Assembly (NCBI RefSeq): GCF_016906305.1
Contig: NZ_JADDOL010000003.1
Coordinates: 1-64,000, forward strand
DNA from: Alloalcanivorax marinus
GTDB lineage: Bacteria > Pseudomonadota > Gammaproteobacteria > Pseudomonadales > Alcanivoracaceae
Direction: 5' to 3'
Length of the DNA: 64,000 bases
In this document: piece after piece, positions 37,452-47,180 of the stretch
How the letters are laid out: each line of letters begins with the position of its first letter
Numbering within the stretch: the stretch's first letter is position 1
The notes under the pieces: model-generated
Told to the model about the DNA's origin: nothing
The model's database searches: none
What the model saw: the letters and a program-made list of their open reading frames with translations, nothing else
Position numbers and translations under genes: made by a program

Positions 37452-38563
37452 GCCGGCCGCTGGCGGGCACCACGGTGGTGGAACTGGCCGGGCTGCTGCC
37501 CGGCCCCCACGCCGGCCTGCTGCTGGCGCAGCTGGGCGCCGAGGTGATCAAGGTGGAGCGCGCCGACGGCGGCGACGGCACCCGGGCCCTGGGCGAGCGG
37601 GTGTTCGCCACCTACAACCGGGGCAAGCGCTCCATCGCCGTGGACCTGAAAAGCGAGCAGGGCGTGGACACGGTGCGCGCCCTGTTCCAGCGGGCCGATG
37701 TGGTGCTGGAAGGGTTTCGTCCCGGCGTCGCCGAACGCCTGGGCATCGGCTGGCCCCAGGCGCGGGCCCTTAACCCGAAGCTGGTGTACTGCTCGATCAG
37801 CAGCTTCGGCCAGGACGGCCCCTATCGGGACCGCACCGCCCACGATCTCAACTGCCTGTCCCTGGCGGGCTACTTCGCGACGCCTTCCCAGGTGGAGGAC
37901 CGCATCGCCCGGCCCAAGGTGCGGCTGGCCGATTACGCCGCCGCCATGCACGCCGCCCTGGGCGTCGTGCAAGCGCTGATGACCGTGCGCTTGGGCGGTG
38001 AGGGCTGCCACCTGGACGTGGCGATCCAGGAATCCATCAGTGCCTGGTGCCTGCCCCATGCCCTGGCGGTGCGCGACGGCGAGCCCGGCGATATGGAACA
38101 CACCCGGTCGGTGATGCCCGACAACGATCTGTTCCCGTGCGCCGACGGCCTGTGGCTGAGCCTGGGCATCTTCGAAAACCGCTATTGGGGGCAGCTGGCC
38201 GACCTGTTCGGTGACCGGTGCCCGGCGTTGCGCGAGCCGGCCCTGTGCCGGCGGGCGGAACGCCAGGCCCGCAAGCGCGAGGTCCACGGACTGCTGAAAA
38301 CGCTGTTCGCCGAGGAGCCCCGGGCGCATTGGGCGCGGGCGCTGGACGCCACCGACATCCCCTGGGCCCCGGTCTACGAGCGGGACCAGGCCCTGGACGA
38401 TCCGCAACTGGTGCACCGGCGACTGACCGGGCCGCTGAGCGGGGGCGAAGGGCTCGATCTGCGCCTGCCGATGCTGATCGACGGCCGGGCGCTGTGGTCG
38501 CCCCGGCCGGCGCCGGGCCTGGGCGAACACACTGAGGAGATCCTGGCTGAACTGAATTCGTGA
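37448..38563 (+). CDS. CaiB/BaiF family (class III) CoA transferase
   Basis: The 371-residue protein moves CoA between carboxylic acids via an aspartyl-CoA type intermediate. Family patterns include VVELAGLLPGPHAGLLLAQLGAEVIKVE at the N-terminus, NRGKRSIAVDLKS, and the catalytic aspartate region DLNCLSLAGYF (the family Asp sits before the LxxxG run). The start at 37448 forms an ATGA overlap with the dehydrogenase. With the ligase it gives two alternative routes of acid activation in one operon. Confidence 0.9.
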   Translation: MSRPLAGTTVVELAGLLPGPHAGLLLAQLGAEVIKVERADGGDGTRALGERVFATYNRGKRSIAVDLKSEQGVDTVRALFQRADVVLEGFRPGVAERLGIGWPQARALNPKLVYCSISSFGQDGPYRDRTAHDLNCLSLAGYFATPSQVEDRIARPKVRLADYAAAMHAALGVVQALMTVRLGGEGCHLDVAIQESISAWCLPHALAVRDGEPGDMEHTRSVMPDNDLFPCADGLWLSLGIFENRYWGQLADLFGDRCPALREPALCRRAERQARKREVHGLLKTLFAEEPRAHWARALDATDIPWAPVYERDQALDDPQLVHRRLTGPLSGGEGLDLRLPMLIDGRALWSPRPAPGLGEHTEEILAELNS

Positions 38564-38687
38564 ATCCGGCCCGGCGGCGCCGTCAAGCCGTCCCTTGTCA
38601 CCCGAACCGCTTTGCTGGCGGCGCCGCGCGCGTCGTCCCGGGCAAGACGTGTTCATAAAACCAAGAATGGAAAATCTGGAGAGCTCT

Positions 38688-39782
38688 ATGAAAACAAAAA
38701 TCGCGCCGGCGCTGCCGGTTCTGCTTGCCGGCCTGACCCCCATGGTGGCGGGCGCCATCCCGCTGGCCGCGGAAAAACTGGAAATCTACGGCGCCCTGCG
38801 TCTGTCCGTGGACTACGCCGACTCGGACCTGGGCGACACGCCGGAGAATCCCTCCGCCGGTCTGGTGGACGGCGGCCACAGCCTCTCCACCAACACCTCG
38901 GTGCTGGGCCTGCGCGGTCGCCACACCCTGAGCGATCAATACGACCTGGTCTGGCAGGTGGAGCAGAACATCGACCCGGATTCCCCCCGCAACCGGGGTA
39001 TCGGCAACCGGGACACCTTCGCCGGCTTCGACACGCCCGCGGGCCTGATCCGCTTCGGCATCATGGACACTCCCTATAAGCGCAACGGCATCCGCATGAG
39101 CCAGTTCACCTCCACGGTGGCCGATCCCCAGGCGATTCTGGGTCGCGGCGGCGGCGGCAACCAGCGCCTGAGCCTGCGCGCGGAGAACTCGATTCGCTGG
39201 GACCGCAAGTTTCTCGACAAACGTCTGCAGCTGGCGTTGCAGTACGGCGCCGGCCAGCAGGACACCGACGGCGTCACCGACAACAACGACAGCAGCATGT
39301 GGAGCGGCGCGGCGATCTGGCGGCAGGGTGGTCTGGTGGCCAGCGTCGCCTACACGGACTGGTCGGAGCTGTACGCTGGCGGCGATGTGAGCGGTCTTAA
39401 CGGCGGCCTCAACTACCGCTTCGGCGCGGTCACCGTGGGCGCGCTGTTCGACCGGCTGGACGCCGACGACGTGGCGTACCTGAACCGGGATGCCTGGGGC
39501 GGTTTCGTGACCTGGGATATTCGCCGGGATTACACCCTGGGCGCGCAATGGATCCACGCCGACGAATCCGACGCCGGGGACGACGAGGCCGATCAGTACA
39601 GTCTGGTGGGTACCTGGCACGCGGCGCCGGCGCTGGACCTGTACCTGGCCGCCACCACCACGGTGAACCAGGGTGACAGCGGCGTTTACCGTACCGCGGA
39701 CTACGCCCACGGCGACCGGGTCAACACGGTGCCCGGCGGTGATCCGAAGGTGCTGTCCCTGGGGATGGCGTTCAAGTTCTGA
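38688..39782 (+). CDS. Gram-negative porin
   Basis: The 364-residue outer-membrane barrel protein has a signal peptide (MKTKIAPALPVLLAGL...) and begins its barrel with LEIYGALRLSVDYADSD. NTSVLGLRGRHTLSDQYDLVWQVEQ is typical of the porin family common in Proteobacteria, and the chain ends in an aromatic residue (LGMAFKF). GGAG lies nine bases before the ATG at 38688. It closes the island and probably brings the carboxylate across the outer membrane. It is 125 bases after the CoA transferase and may have its own promoter. The gap to corC (35 bases) is convergent. Confidence 0.85.
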   Translation: MKTKIAPALPVLLAGLTPMVAGAIPLAAEKLEIYGALRLSVDYADSDLGDTPENPSAGLVDGGHSLSTNTSVLGLRGRHTLSDQYDLVWQVEQNIDPDSPRNRGIGNRDTFAGFDTPAGLIRFGIMDTPYKRNGIRMSQFTSTVADPQAILGRGGGGNQRLSLRAENSIRWDRKFLDKRLQLALQYGAGQQDTDGVTDNNDSSMWSGAAIWRQGGLVASVAYTDWSELYAGGDVSGLNGGLNYRFGAVTVGALFDRLDADDVAYLNRDAWGGFVTWDIRRDYTLGAQWIHADESDAGDDEADQYSLVGTWHAAPALDLYLAATTTVNQGDSGVYRTADYAHGDRVNTVPGGDPKVLSLGMAFKF

Positions 39783-39817
39783 GGTTCAGGCTTTGATCCG
39801 GGCCCCCGCCGCCGGCG

Positions 39818-40687
39818 CTACTCGGCGCCGGTGGTGGCGGCCCCGTCCAGCGGCGTGACCCGCAGCAGCCGGATGGTGCGCCCGTCGGCGCTCAGTACGG
39901 TAAAGCGGAAGCCGCCCATTTCCACCGCCTCTTCCCGCTGCGGCAGATGCCCGAAGGCCTGCATCACCAGGCCGCCGATGGTGTCGAATTCCTCGTCGCT
40001 GAAGCCGGTCTTGAAGTGTTCGTTGAACTCGTCGATGGGGGTCAGGGCCTTGACGGTGTAGTCGTCGCCTTCCAGATCCTTGATCAGGTAGTCGTCGTCC
40101 TCGATGTCGTGCTCGTCCTCGATCTCGCCGACGATCTGTTCCAGCACGTCCTCGATGGTGACCAGCCCGGCCACGCCGCCGTATTCATTGACCACGATGG
40201 CCATGTGATTCTTGGTAATGCGGAATTCCCGCAGCAGCGAATCCAGGCGCTTGGATTCCGGCACCACCATGGCGGAGCGCACATGGTCCTTGATCGAGAA
40301 GCGGTCCATCTTGGCCGGCTCCAGAATCAGGGCCAGCAGATCCTTGGCCAGCAGAATGCCGATGATTTCGTCCGGGTCGTCGCCCAGCACCGGAAAGCGG
40401 GAGTGGGCGCAGTCGATGATGGTGGGCAGGAAATCGCGGGGGTCGTCGGAGGCGCGGATGCTGACCATCTGCGAGCGCGGAATCAGAATCTCCCGCACCT
40501 GCATGTCGGAGACGCAGATGGCGCCTTCGATGATGCCCAGGGTGTCGCCGTCGATCACGTCGCTGTCGCGCATGGAGCGCATCAGGGCCAGCAGTTCTTC
40601 CCGGGAGCCGGGGGTGGAGGTGAAAAACTGGCCGACGCGCTCCAGCCAACTTCGGCCGGTGCCGCTATCGGAATAATCGTCCGACAT
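39818..40687 (-). CDS. corC: CorC/HlyC family protein (CBS pair plus transporter-associated domain)
   Basis: The 289-residue cytosolic protein (YbeX) is linked to magnesium/cobalt efflux and to ribosome function with YbeY/YbeZ. Two CBS domains cover about residues 65-190 (VREILIPRSQMVSIRASD, IVVNEYGGVAGLVTIEDVLEQIVGEIEDEHD), and a CorC_HlyC domain is at the end (FRFTVLSADGRTIRLLRVTPL). It shares one base with the ybeY stop. The usual downstream gene, lnt, has been displaced by the island. Confidence 0.95.
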   Translation of the reverse strand: MSDDYSDSGTGRSWLERVGQFFTSTPGSREELLALMRSMRDSDVIDGDTLGIIEGAICVSDMQVREILIPRSQMVSIRASDDPRDFLPTIIDCAHSRFPVLGDDPDEIIGILLAKDLLALILEPAKMDRFSIKDHVRSAMVVPESKRLDSLLREFRITKNHMAIVVNEYGGVAGLVTIEDVLEQIVGEIEDEHDIEDDDYLIKDLEGDDYTVKALTPIDEFNEHFKTGFSDEEFDTIGGLVMQAFGHLPQREEAVEMGGFRFTVLSADGRTIRLLRVTPLDGAATTGAE

Positions 40688-41208
40688 CAGGGGTCGAGCT
40701 CCATGCTTTCGGTGGAAGGTTGATCATCAAGGGGTTGGTACGGGTCCGGGTAGCCCAGCTCGGCCAGGGCGCGGACTTCCAGGGCCTCCATGACCTCCGC
40801 GTCCTCGTCCTCGATATGGTCGTAGCCGAGCAGATGCAGCACGCCGTGGGTGACCATGTGCGCCCAGTGGGCGTCCAGGGCCTTGTCCTGCTCGGCGGCT
40901 TCGCGGCGCACCACCGGCGCGCTGATCACGATGTCGCCGAGCAGCGGCTCGAAGGCGTCCTCGGGCAGGCCCTCGGGCATGTCGAAGGGGAAGGACAGCA
41001 CGTTGGTGGCTTTGTCCTTGCCCCGGTACTCCCGGTTCAGGACCCGGATCTCGGCGTCGTCCACCACCCGCACGGTGATGTCGCCGACCACGCCCCCGGC
41101 CACTTCCGCGGCTTTCAGGGCCCAGGCCCGCAAGTCCGATTCGTCGGGGGCGTCGCTGGCGTCGCTGGCCCACTGGACCTCAACGCTGGGTGTCGGTATC
41201 CCGCTCAT
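40687..41208 (-). CDS. ybeY: Endoribonuclease YbeY (16S rRNA 3'-end maturation)
   Basis: The 173-residue metalloprotein contains the zinc-binding [28 protein letters not shown] is the other family hallmark. It acts in 16S rRNA processing and ribosome quality control. The start at 41208 lies 29 bases inside the phoH gene, a long overlap that implies translational coupling. Confidence 0.96.
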   Translation of the reverse strand: MSGIPTPSVEVQWASDASDAPDESDLRAWALKAAEVAGGVVGDITVRVVDDAEIRVLNREYRGKDKATNVLSFPFDMPEGLPEDAFEPLLGDIVISAPVVRREAAEQDKALDAHWAHMVTHGVLHLLGYDHIEDEDAEVMEALEVRALAELGYPDPYQPLDDQPSTESMELDP

Positions 41209-42214
41209 GACGGTCGTAGGCCTCTACAATGCGTTGCACCAGCGGGTGGCGGACCACGTCGCGGCTGTCGAAACGGGTGACGCCGATCTCGGTCTCGCCG
41301 TCCAGCACGTCCAGGGCGTTGACCAGCCCGGAGCGCTGATGGCGGGGCAGATCCACCTGGGTCACGTCGCCGGTGATCACCGCCTTGGAGCCGAAGCCGA
41401 TGCGGGTCAGGAACATCTTCATCTGTTCCGGCGTGGTGTTCTGCGCCTCGTCCAGAATCACGAAGCTGTTGTTCAGGGTGCGCCCGCGCATATAGGCCAG
41501 CGGCGCCACCTCGATCACCATGCGGTCCATCAGCTTGGCCACCTTCTCGAAACCGAGCATCTCATAAAGGGCGTCGTAGAGCGGGCGCAGGTAGGGATCG
41601 ATCTTCTCCGCCAGGTCGCCGGGCAGAAAGCCCAGCTTCTCGCCGGCCTCCACCGCCGGGCGCACCAGCAGAATGCGCTGCACCTCGGCTTTTTCCAGGG
41701 CGTCCACGGCGCAGGCCACCGCCAGCCAGGTCTTGCCGGTGCCGGCCGGGCCGATGCCGAAGTTGATGTCGAAGCGGCGTACCTTCTTGACGTATTCCCG
41801 CTGGTGGCCGCCGCGCGGTTTGATGCGCGCCCGCTTGGTGCGGATCACCACTTCGTCGCTGGGAAAGGCCACGGTGTTGTCCACCTTTTCCGCCAGCTCC
41901 GATTGCTGCAGCTGCAGATGCACCATCTCCGGGGTCAGGTCCTCCACTTCCGCGGTCTGCTCGTAAAGATCACTGAGCACCGAGGACGCGGCCTGCACCG
42001 CCTGGGAATCGCCGGACAAATGGAACACGTTGCCGCGGTTGCGGATGTCCACCTTCAGGCGTTGGGCGATCTGCTTGATGTGCTCGTCCAGCCGGCCACA
42101 GAGGCTGGCCAGGCGACGGGAGTCGTAGGGTTCAAGACTGACTTGCTGGGAAGCGGCTGGTGTGTCCAAGTGGGTAAAGGGGGCCCCGCGGGCTGTTATT
42201 GATGAATTGAGCAT
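41180..42214 (-). CDS. phoH: PhoH-like ATPase YbeZ
   Basis: The 344-residue RNA-associated ATPase partners YbeY. It has Walker A in [17 protein letters not shown] and Walker B in [11 protein letters not shown], and the PhoH pattern [32 protein letters not shown]. An N-terminal KH-like region (about residues 20-90) precedes the ATPase. The start at 42214 ([10 protein letters not shown]) is preferred over an in-frame codon at 42280. In relatives miaB lies directly upstream; here the sulfate-transport block intervenes. Confidence 0.94.
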   Translation of the reverse strand: MLNSSITARGAPFTHLDTPAASQQVSLEPYDSRRLASLCGRLDEHIKQIAQRLKVDIRNRGNVFHLSGDSQAVQAASSVLSDLYEQTAEVEDLTPEMVHLQLQQSELAEKVDNTVAFPSDEVVIRTKRARIKPRGGHQREYVKKVRRFDINFGIGPAGTGKTWLAVACAVDALEKAEVQRILLVRPAVEAGEKLGFLPGDLAEKIDPYLRPLYDALYEMLGFEKVAKLMDRMVIEVAPLAYMRGRTLNNSFVILDEAQNTTPEQMKMFLTRIGFGSKAVITGDVTQVDLPRHQRSGLVNALDVLDGETEIGVTRFDSRDVVRHPLVQRIVEAYDRHERDTDTQR

Positions 42215-42321
42215 ACCCCGAAGACCGGGTCGGGGAAAGCCTTCACGCGCACTGTAGCCCCCGTGAAAGGGCGGGGGCAAGAGGCACGGCCGGACTTGTC
42301 GAACAGTCCGGCACGGGGGGC

Positions 42322-43416
42322 TCAGGCGGGCCGGACCCGGGGGCCCAGATCGCCGTCGCAGGTCACCGTCTGCAAATCCCGGGGCAGCAGGAACAGGGCC
42401 TCGTCGCGGCCCGGGTCCAGCTGGCGCCAGGCATCCCGGTCCAGCTCCACCTCCAGGATGCCCCGGCCCCAGCCGCGCGGCTCCAGTTCCACGGTGACGG
42501 TGCCGCCGAACACGCTGCGCCCGGCCACCCGTACCGGCAGCGAGGCGCTGTCGCTGGGCTGGCGGGCCAGCGTCGCCTCATGGGGGCGCAGATACAGGGT
42601 CAGGTCGCCGTTGGGGCAGGCGCCGTGGGTGTCCAGCCGCAGGCTGGCGTCGCCGTCCCGCCACTGCCGACCGTCGTACTGGCCTTCCAGGGCGTTGATG
42701 TGGCCCAGGAAATCGAACACGAAGCGGCTGGCGGGCTGCTCGTAGACCTCCAGAGGCGTGCCCACCTGCTCGATGTGGCCCTGGCTCATCACCACCACCC
42801 GGTCGGAGACCTCCATGGCTTCCTCCTGGTCGTGGGTGACGAACAGGCTGGTCACGTCGATCTGCTCGTGCAGATGGCGCAGCCAGCGGCGCAGCTCCTT
42901 GCGCACCTTGGCGTCCAGGGCGCCGAACGGCTCGTCCAGCAGCAGCACCTCGGGCTTCAGCGCCAGGGCGCGGGCCAGCGCCACCCGCTGCTTCTGGCCG
43001 CCGGACAGCTGCGCCGGGTAGCGGCCGGTCATGGTGTCCATCTGCACCAGCTCCAGCAACTCGCGCACCCGGGCGCGGATGGCGTCGCGGCCGGGGCGCT
43101 GGTCGCGGGGCAGCATGCGCAGGCCGAAGGCCACGTTGTCGGCCACCGTCAGGTGCCGGAACAGGGCGTACTGCTGGAACACGAAGCCCACCCGGCGGCG
43201 GCGCGCGTCCAGGGTGGTCACGTCCCGGTCGTTGAAGAACACCCGGCCCCGGTCAGGCTGTTCCAGGCCGGCGATGATGCGCAGCAGGGTGGTCTTGCCG
43301 GAGCCGGACGGGCCCAGCAGGCCCACCAGACCGCCGTCGGAGACGTCCAGGTTGATGTCGTCCAGAGCGGTGAAGCCGCCGAAGGTTTTGCGGATCGACT
43401 CGACGCGGATACTCAC
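42322..43416 (-). CDS. cysA: Sulfate/thiosulfate ABC transporter ATP-binding protein
   Basis: The 364-residue ATPase has Walker A (GPSGSGKTT), Q-loop ([14 protein letters not shown]), signature (LSGGQKQR), Walker B ([13 protein letters not shown]) and a C-terminal TOBE-type domain with [10 protein letters not shown]. Its GTG start at 43416 overlaps the cysW stop (GTGA) and has GGAGG seven bases upstream. It powers uptake by the CysT-CysW permease; cysT and the binding protein gene lie 4.5 kb away, beyond the inserted module. Confidence 0.93.
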   Translation of the reverse strand: MSIRVESIRKTFGGFTALDDINLDVSDGGLVGLLGPSGSGKTTLLRIIAGLEQPDRGRVFFNDRDVTTLDARRRRVGFVFQQYALFRHLTVADNVAFGLRMLPRDQRPGRDAIRARVRELLELVQMDTMTGRYPAQLSGGQKQRVALARALALKPEVLLLDEPFGALDAKVRKELRRWLRHLHEQIDVTSLFVTHDQEEAMEVSDRVVVMSQGHIEQVGTPLEVYEQPASRFVFDFLGHINALEGQYDGRQWRDGDASLRLDTHGACPNGDLTLYLRPHEATLARQPSDSASLPVRVAGRSVFGGTVTVELEPRGWGRGILEVELDRDAWRQLDPGRDEALFLLPRDLQTVTCDGDLGPRVRPA

Positions 43417-44246
43417 GGGGTTACCTCCTGGGCGGCATCGATTTTGTGGCGCTGGCGCCATTCCAGCACGGTTTTCAGCAGCAGGGTGACCAGCGCCAGG
43501 GCGGCCAGCAGCCCGGCGGCGGTGAACGCGCCCACGGTGTTGTAGTCCTCGTTGAGCATCTGGATCAGCAGCGGCAGGGTCAGGGTCTCGCCGCGAATCA
43601 GCCCGGACACCACGCTCACCGCGCCGAATTCGCCCACCGCCCGGGCGTTGGTGAGCACCACGCCATAGAGCAGGGCCCAGCGGATCTTGGGCAGGGTCAC
43701 GTACCAGAACGCCTGCCAGCCGGAGGCGCCCAGCAGCACCGCCGCTTCCTCTTCCTCGGTGCCCTGGGACTGCATCAGCGGTATCAGTACCCGGGCCACG
43801 TAGGGGCAGGTCACGAACACGGTGACCATGATCATGCCCGGCAGTGCGAACATCAGCTGCAGGCCCAGGGTGTTGTCCAGCCATTGGCCGACCACGCTCT
43901 GGCCGCCATAGACCACCAGATAACAGAGGCCGGCCACCACCGGAGACATGGCGAAGGGAATGTCGATCAGGGTGGTGAGCAGCTTGCGGCCACGGAACTC
44001 ATAACGGGTCACGCACCAGGCCAGCAGCACGCCGAACAGCAGGTTCACCGGCACCGTGACCAGGGCCACGATCACGGTCAGCTTGATGGCGCTGATCATG
44101 TCGGTGCTGGTCAGGTTGTCGGCCACCACGGCGGCGCCCTGGGAAAACGCCTGGCTGAAGATCAGCACCAGCGGCAGCACCAGCAGCACCGCCACGGCGC
44201 CGAAGGCGGCCAGGATCAGGGCCCATTGGTGCCAGTGTCGGGGCAT
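43413..44246 (-). CDS. cysW: Sulfate ABC transporter permease CysW
   Basis: The 277-residue inner-membrane permease has six hydrophobic segments. The EAA loop reads [27 protein letters not shown], with the CysW pattern [24 protein letters not shown] following. It forms a heterodimer with CysT. In an intact operon it would directly follow cysT; here it has lost that neighbour and must be transcribed from the gap 44247-44488. A possible -10 (TATAGA, minus strand, 44291-44296) is present there with no good -35. Confidence 0.93.
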   Translation of the reverse strand: MPRHWHQWALILAAFGAVAVLLVLPLVLIFSQAFSQGAAVVADNLTSTDMISAIKLTVIVALVTVPVNLLFGVLLAWCVTRYEFRGRKLLTTLIDIPFAMSPVVAGLCYLVVYGGQSVVGQWLDNTLGLQLMFALPGMIMVTVFVTCPYVARVLIPLMQSQGTEEEEAAVLLGASGWQAFWYVTLPKIRWALLYGVVLTNARAVGEFGAVSVVSGLIRGETLTLPLLIQMLNEDYNTVGAFTAAGLLAALALVTLLLKTVLEWRQRHKIDAAQEVTP

Positions 44247-44488
44247 GGGGCGGCGACTCCGTCTCGGGGGAAGAAAAACAGGGCACTGATTCTATATTCC
44301 GTATCAGCAAAATAAAGCGCTGTTTTAGAACATCTGGGCATTCGGTTAGATCACCGCCCCACCGTTCGCCACATTTTTTTACCCACGGTTACATCCGAAA
44401 CCGCCCGCCGTGCGTATCACCCCAGGGAAATCGGAGCGCGAGACGCCCGGCCCACCGTGAAGCATTCCCGCTCAACAAGGAGAAAAGC

Positions 44489-46492
44489 ATGAACGTGAAA
44501 GGCAAAGGTTTGATGTGGCTGACGCCCCTGGCGATGGCGGTGACCCTGGCCGCCTGCGGCGGCAACAGTGACAGCCGGCGGGCGCCGGGCGGCGGTGACG
44601 CCGCGCCACGGGGCACGCCCCTGCTGGTGATGCACAACGGCGGCGGCCTGGTCGGCCAGGTGGACCGGCTGGACGCCGACCTGAACGTCACCGCCACCTT
44701 CGCGGCGGACGCCAACGAAGGCATCGCCCTGGATCTGCTGGGTAACCTCTACGCCGCCAACGACCGCAACGGCGCCCCCAGCAGCCTGCAAGTGCTGCAC
44801 CGCCTCGCCGAGCGCGCCGACGGCGGCGCCCCGGACGCCGCTCTGGACCGCGATGTCCCGGCGGACGGTTCCATGACCCTGAAGGGCATCGCCATCGCCC
44901 ACCGGGCCGGCCTGGTCATGGCCGCCAACACCGGCGGCAACAGCGTGCAGGTGTTCGGCACCGCCGTCGGCGAGGAGGCCGTGCCCCTGGCCACCACCGC
45001 GCTGCCCGCCAACGCCTGGGACCTGGTCTATGACGAAGACGCCGACCGGGTGTTCCTGGCCATGACCAACGGCACCGTGCTGGTGATCGACGACTACGTG
45101 GCCGGCGGCTTCATGGCCACCCCGGCGCGCACCATCACCCCGGACGGCGCCGGTACCCCTTCCAATATTCACGGCATCGACTATCGCGCCGACACCGACA
45201 CCCTGGTGATCACCGACGTGGGCGACGCCGCCATCGCCGATGACGGCGCCCTGTACGTGATCGGGAACGCCTCCACCGCCAGCGGCACCGTGACCCCGTC
45301 GCGCACCGTGGCCGGCCCGGCCACCCGCCTGGGCAACCCGGTGGATCTGATTCTGGATGGCGATACCGCCTACATCGCCGAGAAGTCCAACGACGCGGTG
45401 CTGGTGTACCGCAACGTGTTCAGCGGCGCCAGCGGCGACGTGGCCCCGGATCTGGCGGTGGACAGCGTGAAACCGGAATCCCTGGCCCGGCTGATCGAGG
45501 CCGAGCCGATGCCCGACCTGTCCGACATCGACGCCACCGGCGTCACCTTTACCGGCGTGGCGGTGACCAGCAACCCGCCGGCGGCGCCGGGGGACGCGGA
45601 CGTGGTGATCCTGGACCTGGGGCTGACCAGCCAGCAGCGCGGCTTCACCACCGGCCAGGACCGGGAGAGCCTGGCGTTCAACCAGATGGGCGACGCCTAT
45701 GTGACCACCGACACCGGCATCGCCGTGGTCAACCGCCTGGCCACCGGCCGTGACGGCGACAGCCTGGACGCCGGCCGCGACCGCGTTATCGAGGGGGGCA
45801 ATACCGGCCTGTCCGCGCCCAAGGGCTTCGACGTGGCCGACGGCCTCGGCTGGGTGCTGGTCACCGACCAGGGCGACCCGGCGGTGCGCGTGTTCGGCGC
45901 CCAGGCCGACGGCGACAGCGCGCCGGTGTTCGTCACCGACCTGACCGTGGCGCCCTGGGATCTGGACTATGACCCGGACGGCGACCGCCTGTACGTGGCG
46001 CTCACCAACGGCACCGTGGCGGTGTTCGACGACTACAGCAGCGAGCGCGGCGCCTCCGGCGCGGACCGCATCATCGTGCCCGCCGAGGGCGGCACCGCCT
46101 TCGCCGCGCCCACCAACCTGCACGGCATCGTCCATGTGGCGGACACCGACCAGCTGATCCTGTCCGACGTGGGCAGCGGCGCCAACCCCACCGACGGCAA
46201 GCTGTACGTGCTGAACGGGGCGTCCACCGCCGACGGCATCACCAATGTGGCGGTGCGCATCGACAACGGCGACAACGGCACCGTGGGCAACACCCTGCTG
46301 GGCAACCCGGTGGACATCGCCTTCGACGGTGAGCACCTGTATGTGGCCGAGAAGTCCCAGGGCAAGGTGCTGCGGTTCGACAACATCCTGGACGCCGCCA
46401 GCGGTGACATCGCGCCGTCGCTGAGCTACGACCAGGCCTCACCGGAATCGGTGTCGCTGATCGCCGACTACCTGGGCCGCGCGCCCGAGTAA
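44489..46492 (+). CDS. Large lipoprotein with internally duplicated beta-propeller-like half
   Basis: The 667-residue protein has a lipobox (TLAACGGNSDS, cysteine near residue 23), so it is probably anchored in the outer membrane or exported. I do not recognise the family. Two halves repeat each other: about residues 175-338 and 488-656 share WDLxYDxDxDRxxxAxTNGTV, NxHGIxxxADTDxLxxxDVG, LYVxxxAST and LGNPVDxxxDGxxxYxAEKS. Short repeats of this kind suggest a beta-propeller of the NHL/SMP-30 type. It is followed by an ECF sigma factor and its anti-sigma, which may control it. CATCC-N16-CGTA at 44392-44416 is a weak ECF-type promoter candidate 72 bases upstream. Confidence 0.75.
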   Translation: MNVKGKGLMWLTPLAMAVTLAACGGNSDSRRAPGGGDAAPRGTPLLVMHNGGGLVGQVDRLDADLNVTATFAADANEGIALDLLGNLYAANDRNGAPSSLQVLHRLAERADGGAPDAALDRDVPADGSMTLKGIAIAHRAGLVMAANTGGNSVQVFGTAVGEEAVPLATTALPANAWDLVYDEDADRVFLAMTNGTVLVIDDYVAGGFMATPARTITPDGAGTPSNIHGIDYRADTDTLVITDVGDAAIADDGALYVIGNASTASGTVTPSRTVAGPATRLGNPVDLILDGDTAYIAEKSNDAVLVYRNVFSGASGDVAPDLAVDSVKPESLARLIEAEPMPDLSDIDATGVTFTGVAVTSNPPAAPGDADVVILDLGLTSQQRGFTTGQDRESLAFNQMGDAYVTTDTGIAVVNRLATGRDGDSLDAGRDRVIEGGNTGLSAPKGFDVADGLGWVLVTDQGDPAVRVFGAQADGDSAPVFVTDLTVAPWDLDYDPDGDRLYVALTNGTVAVFDDYSSERGASGADRIIVPAEGGTAFAAPTNLHGIVHVADTDQLILSDVGSGANPTDGKLYVLNGASTADGITNVAVRIDNGDNGTVGNTLLGNPVDIAFDGEHLYVAEKSQGKVLRFDNILDAASGDIAPSLSYDQASPESVSLIADYLGRAPE

Positions 46493-46625
46493 CGGCCGGC
46501 GGGCCGCTCTTCCCGGCCAGGGAAGGGTGGCCTGTTCCTGGGGAGCGTGGCGGGCGGCGTTGACAGACCCTTCTCGCCGGCACCGGCAAGATCGCGTCAA
46601 TATCCTTCGCGCCCCGGACCCCGCC

Positions 46626-47180
46626 ATGGACGACGGTCAGCAAGATCTGGAACACGGCAACACCCTGCTGATGGCCTGCGCCGACGGTGATCGGGACGCC
46701 TTCCATCGGCTCTATCTTCGAGAGGCACCGCGGCTGCTGGCGCTGGCCCGTCGCTTTACCGGCGACGGCGCCGCCGCCGAGGACGCGGTGCAGGACACCT
46801 TCGTGCAGGCCTGGCGCAACGCCCGCCGCTTCCACCACGAACGGGGCAGCGCCCGGGCCTGGCTGCACGGTATCCTGCGTTTGCGGTTGCTCAGCCAGCA
46901 CCGCGGCGCACGGCGCCACGACCACGAGGCGTTGCCCGGCGACGACTGGCCCGACCCGGGCCCCTCGCCGGAGCAGTGCTCCCTGGACGAGCGCCGGGAC
47001 CGGGCCCTGCGGGTTTGTCTGCGCGGTTTGCGCGGCGAGCGGCGGCGGCCGATCCTGATGGCGTTTTACCTGGGCTACACCTATGAACAGATCGCCGACC
47101 ATCTGGCGGTGCCCCTGGGCACCATCAAGAGCCGGATCCGGTCCGGCCTGAAGGGGTTGGAGGAGTGTCTGCGGCTATGA
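46626..47180 (+). CDS. ECF-type RNA polymerase sigma factor (SigK-like)
   Basis: The 184-residue protein has sigma region 2 (LYLREAPRLLALARRFTGDGAAAEDAVQDTFVQAWRNA) and region 4 (LMAFYLGYTYEQIADHLAVPLGTIKSRI) with a short linker. Start is the ATG at 46626. Its stop overlaps the anti-sigma start (ATGA). The partner is a RskA-type protein, so this resembles the SigK-RskA group rather than FecI. The likely regulon includes the upstream lipoprotein, by position only. Confidence 0.9.
   Translation: MDDGQQDLEHGNTLLMACADGDRDAFHRLYLREAPRLLALARRFTGDGAAAEDAVQDTFVQAWRNARRFHHERGSARAWLHGILRLRLLSQHRGARRHDHEALPGDDWPDPGPSPEQCSLDERRDRALRVCLRGLRGERRRPILMAFYLGYTYEQIADHLAVPLGTIKSRIRSGLKGLEECLRL

Noticed and set aside
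39811-39831. GC-rich hairpin at the porin-corC junction as a terminator
   Set aside because: Most of it is corC coding sequence, and no T-run follows on either strand.
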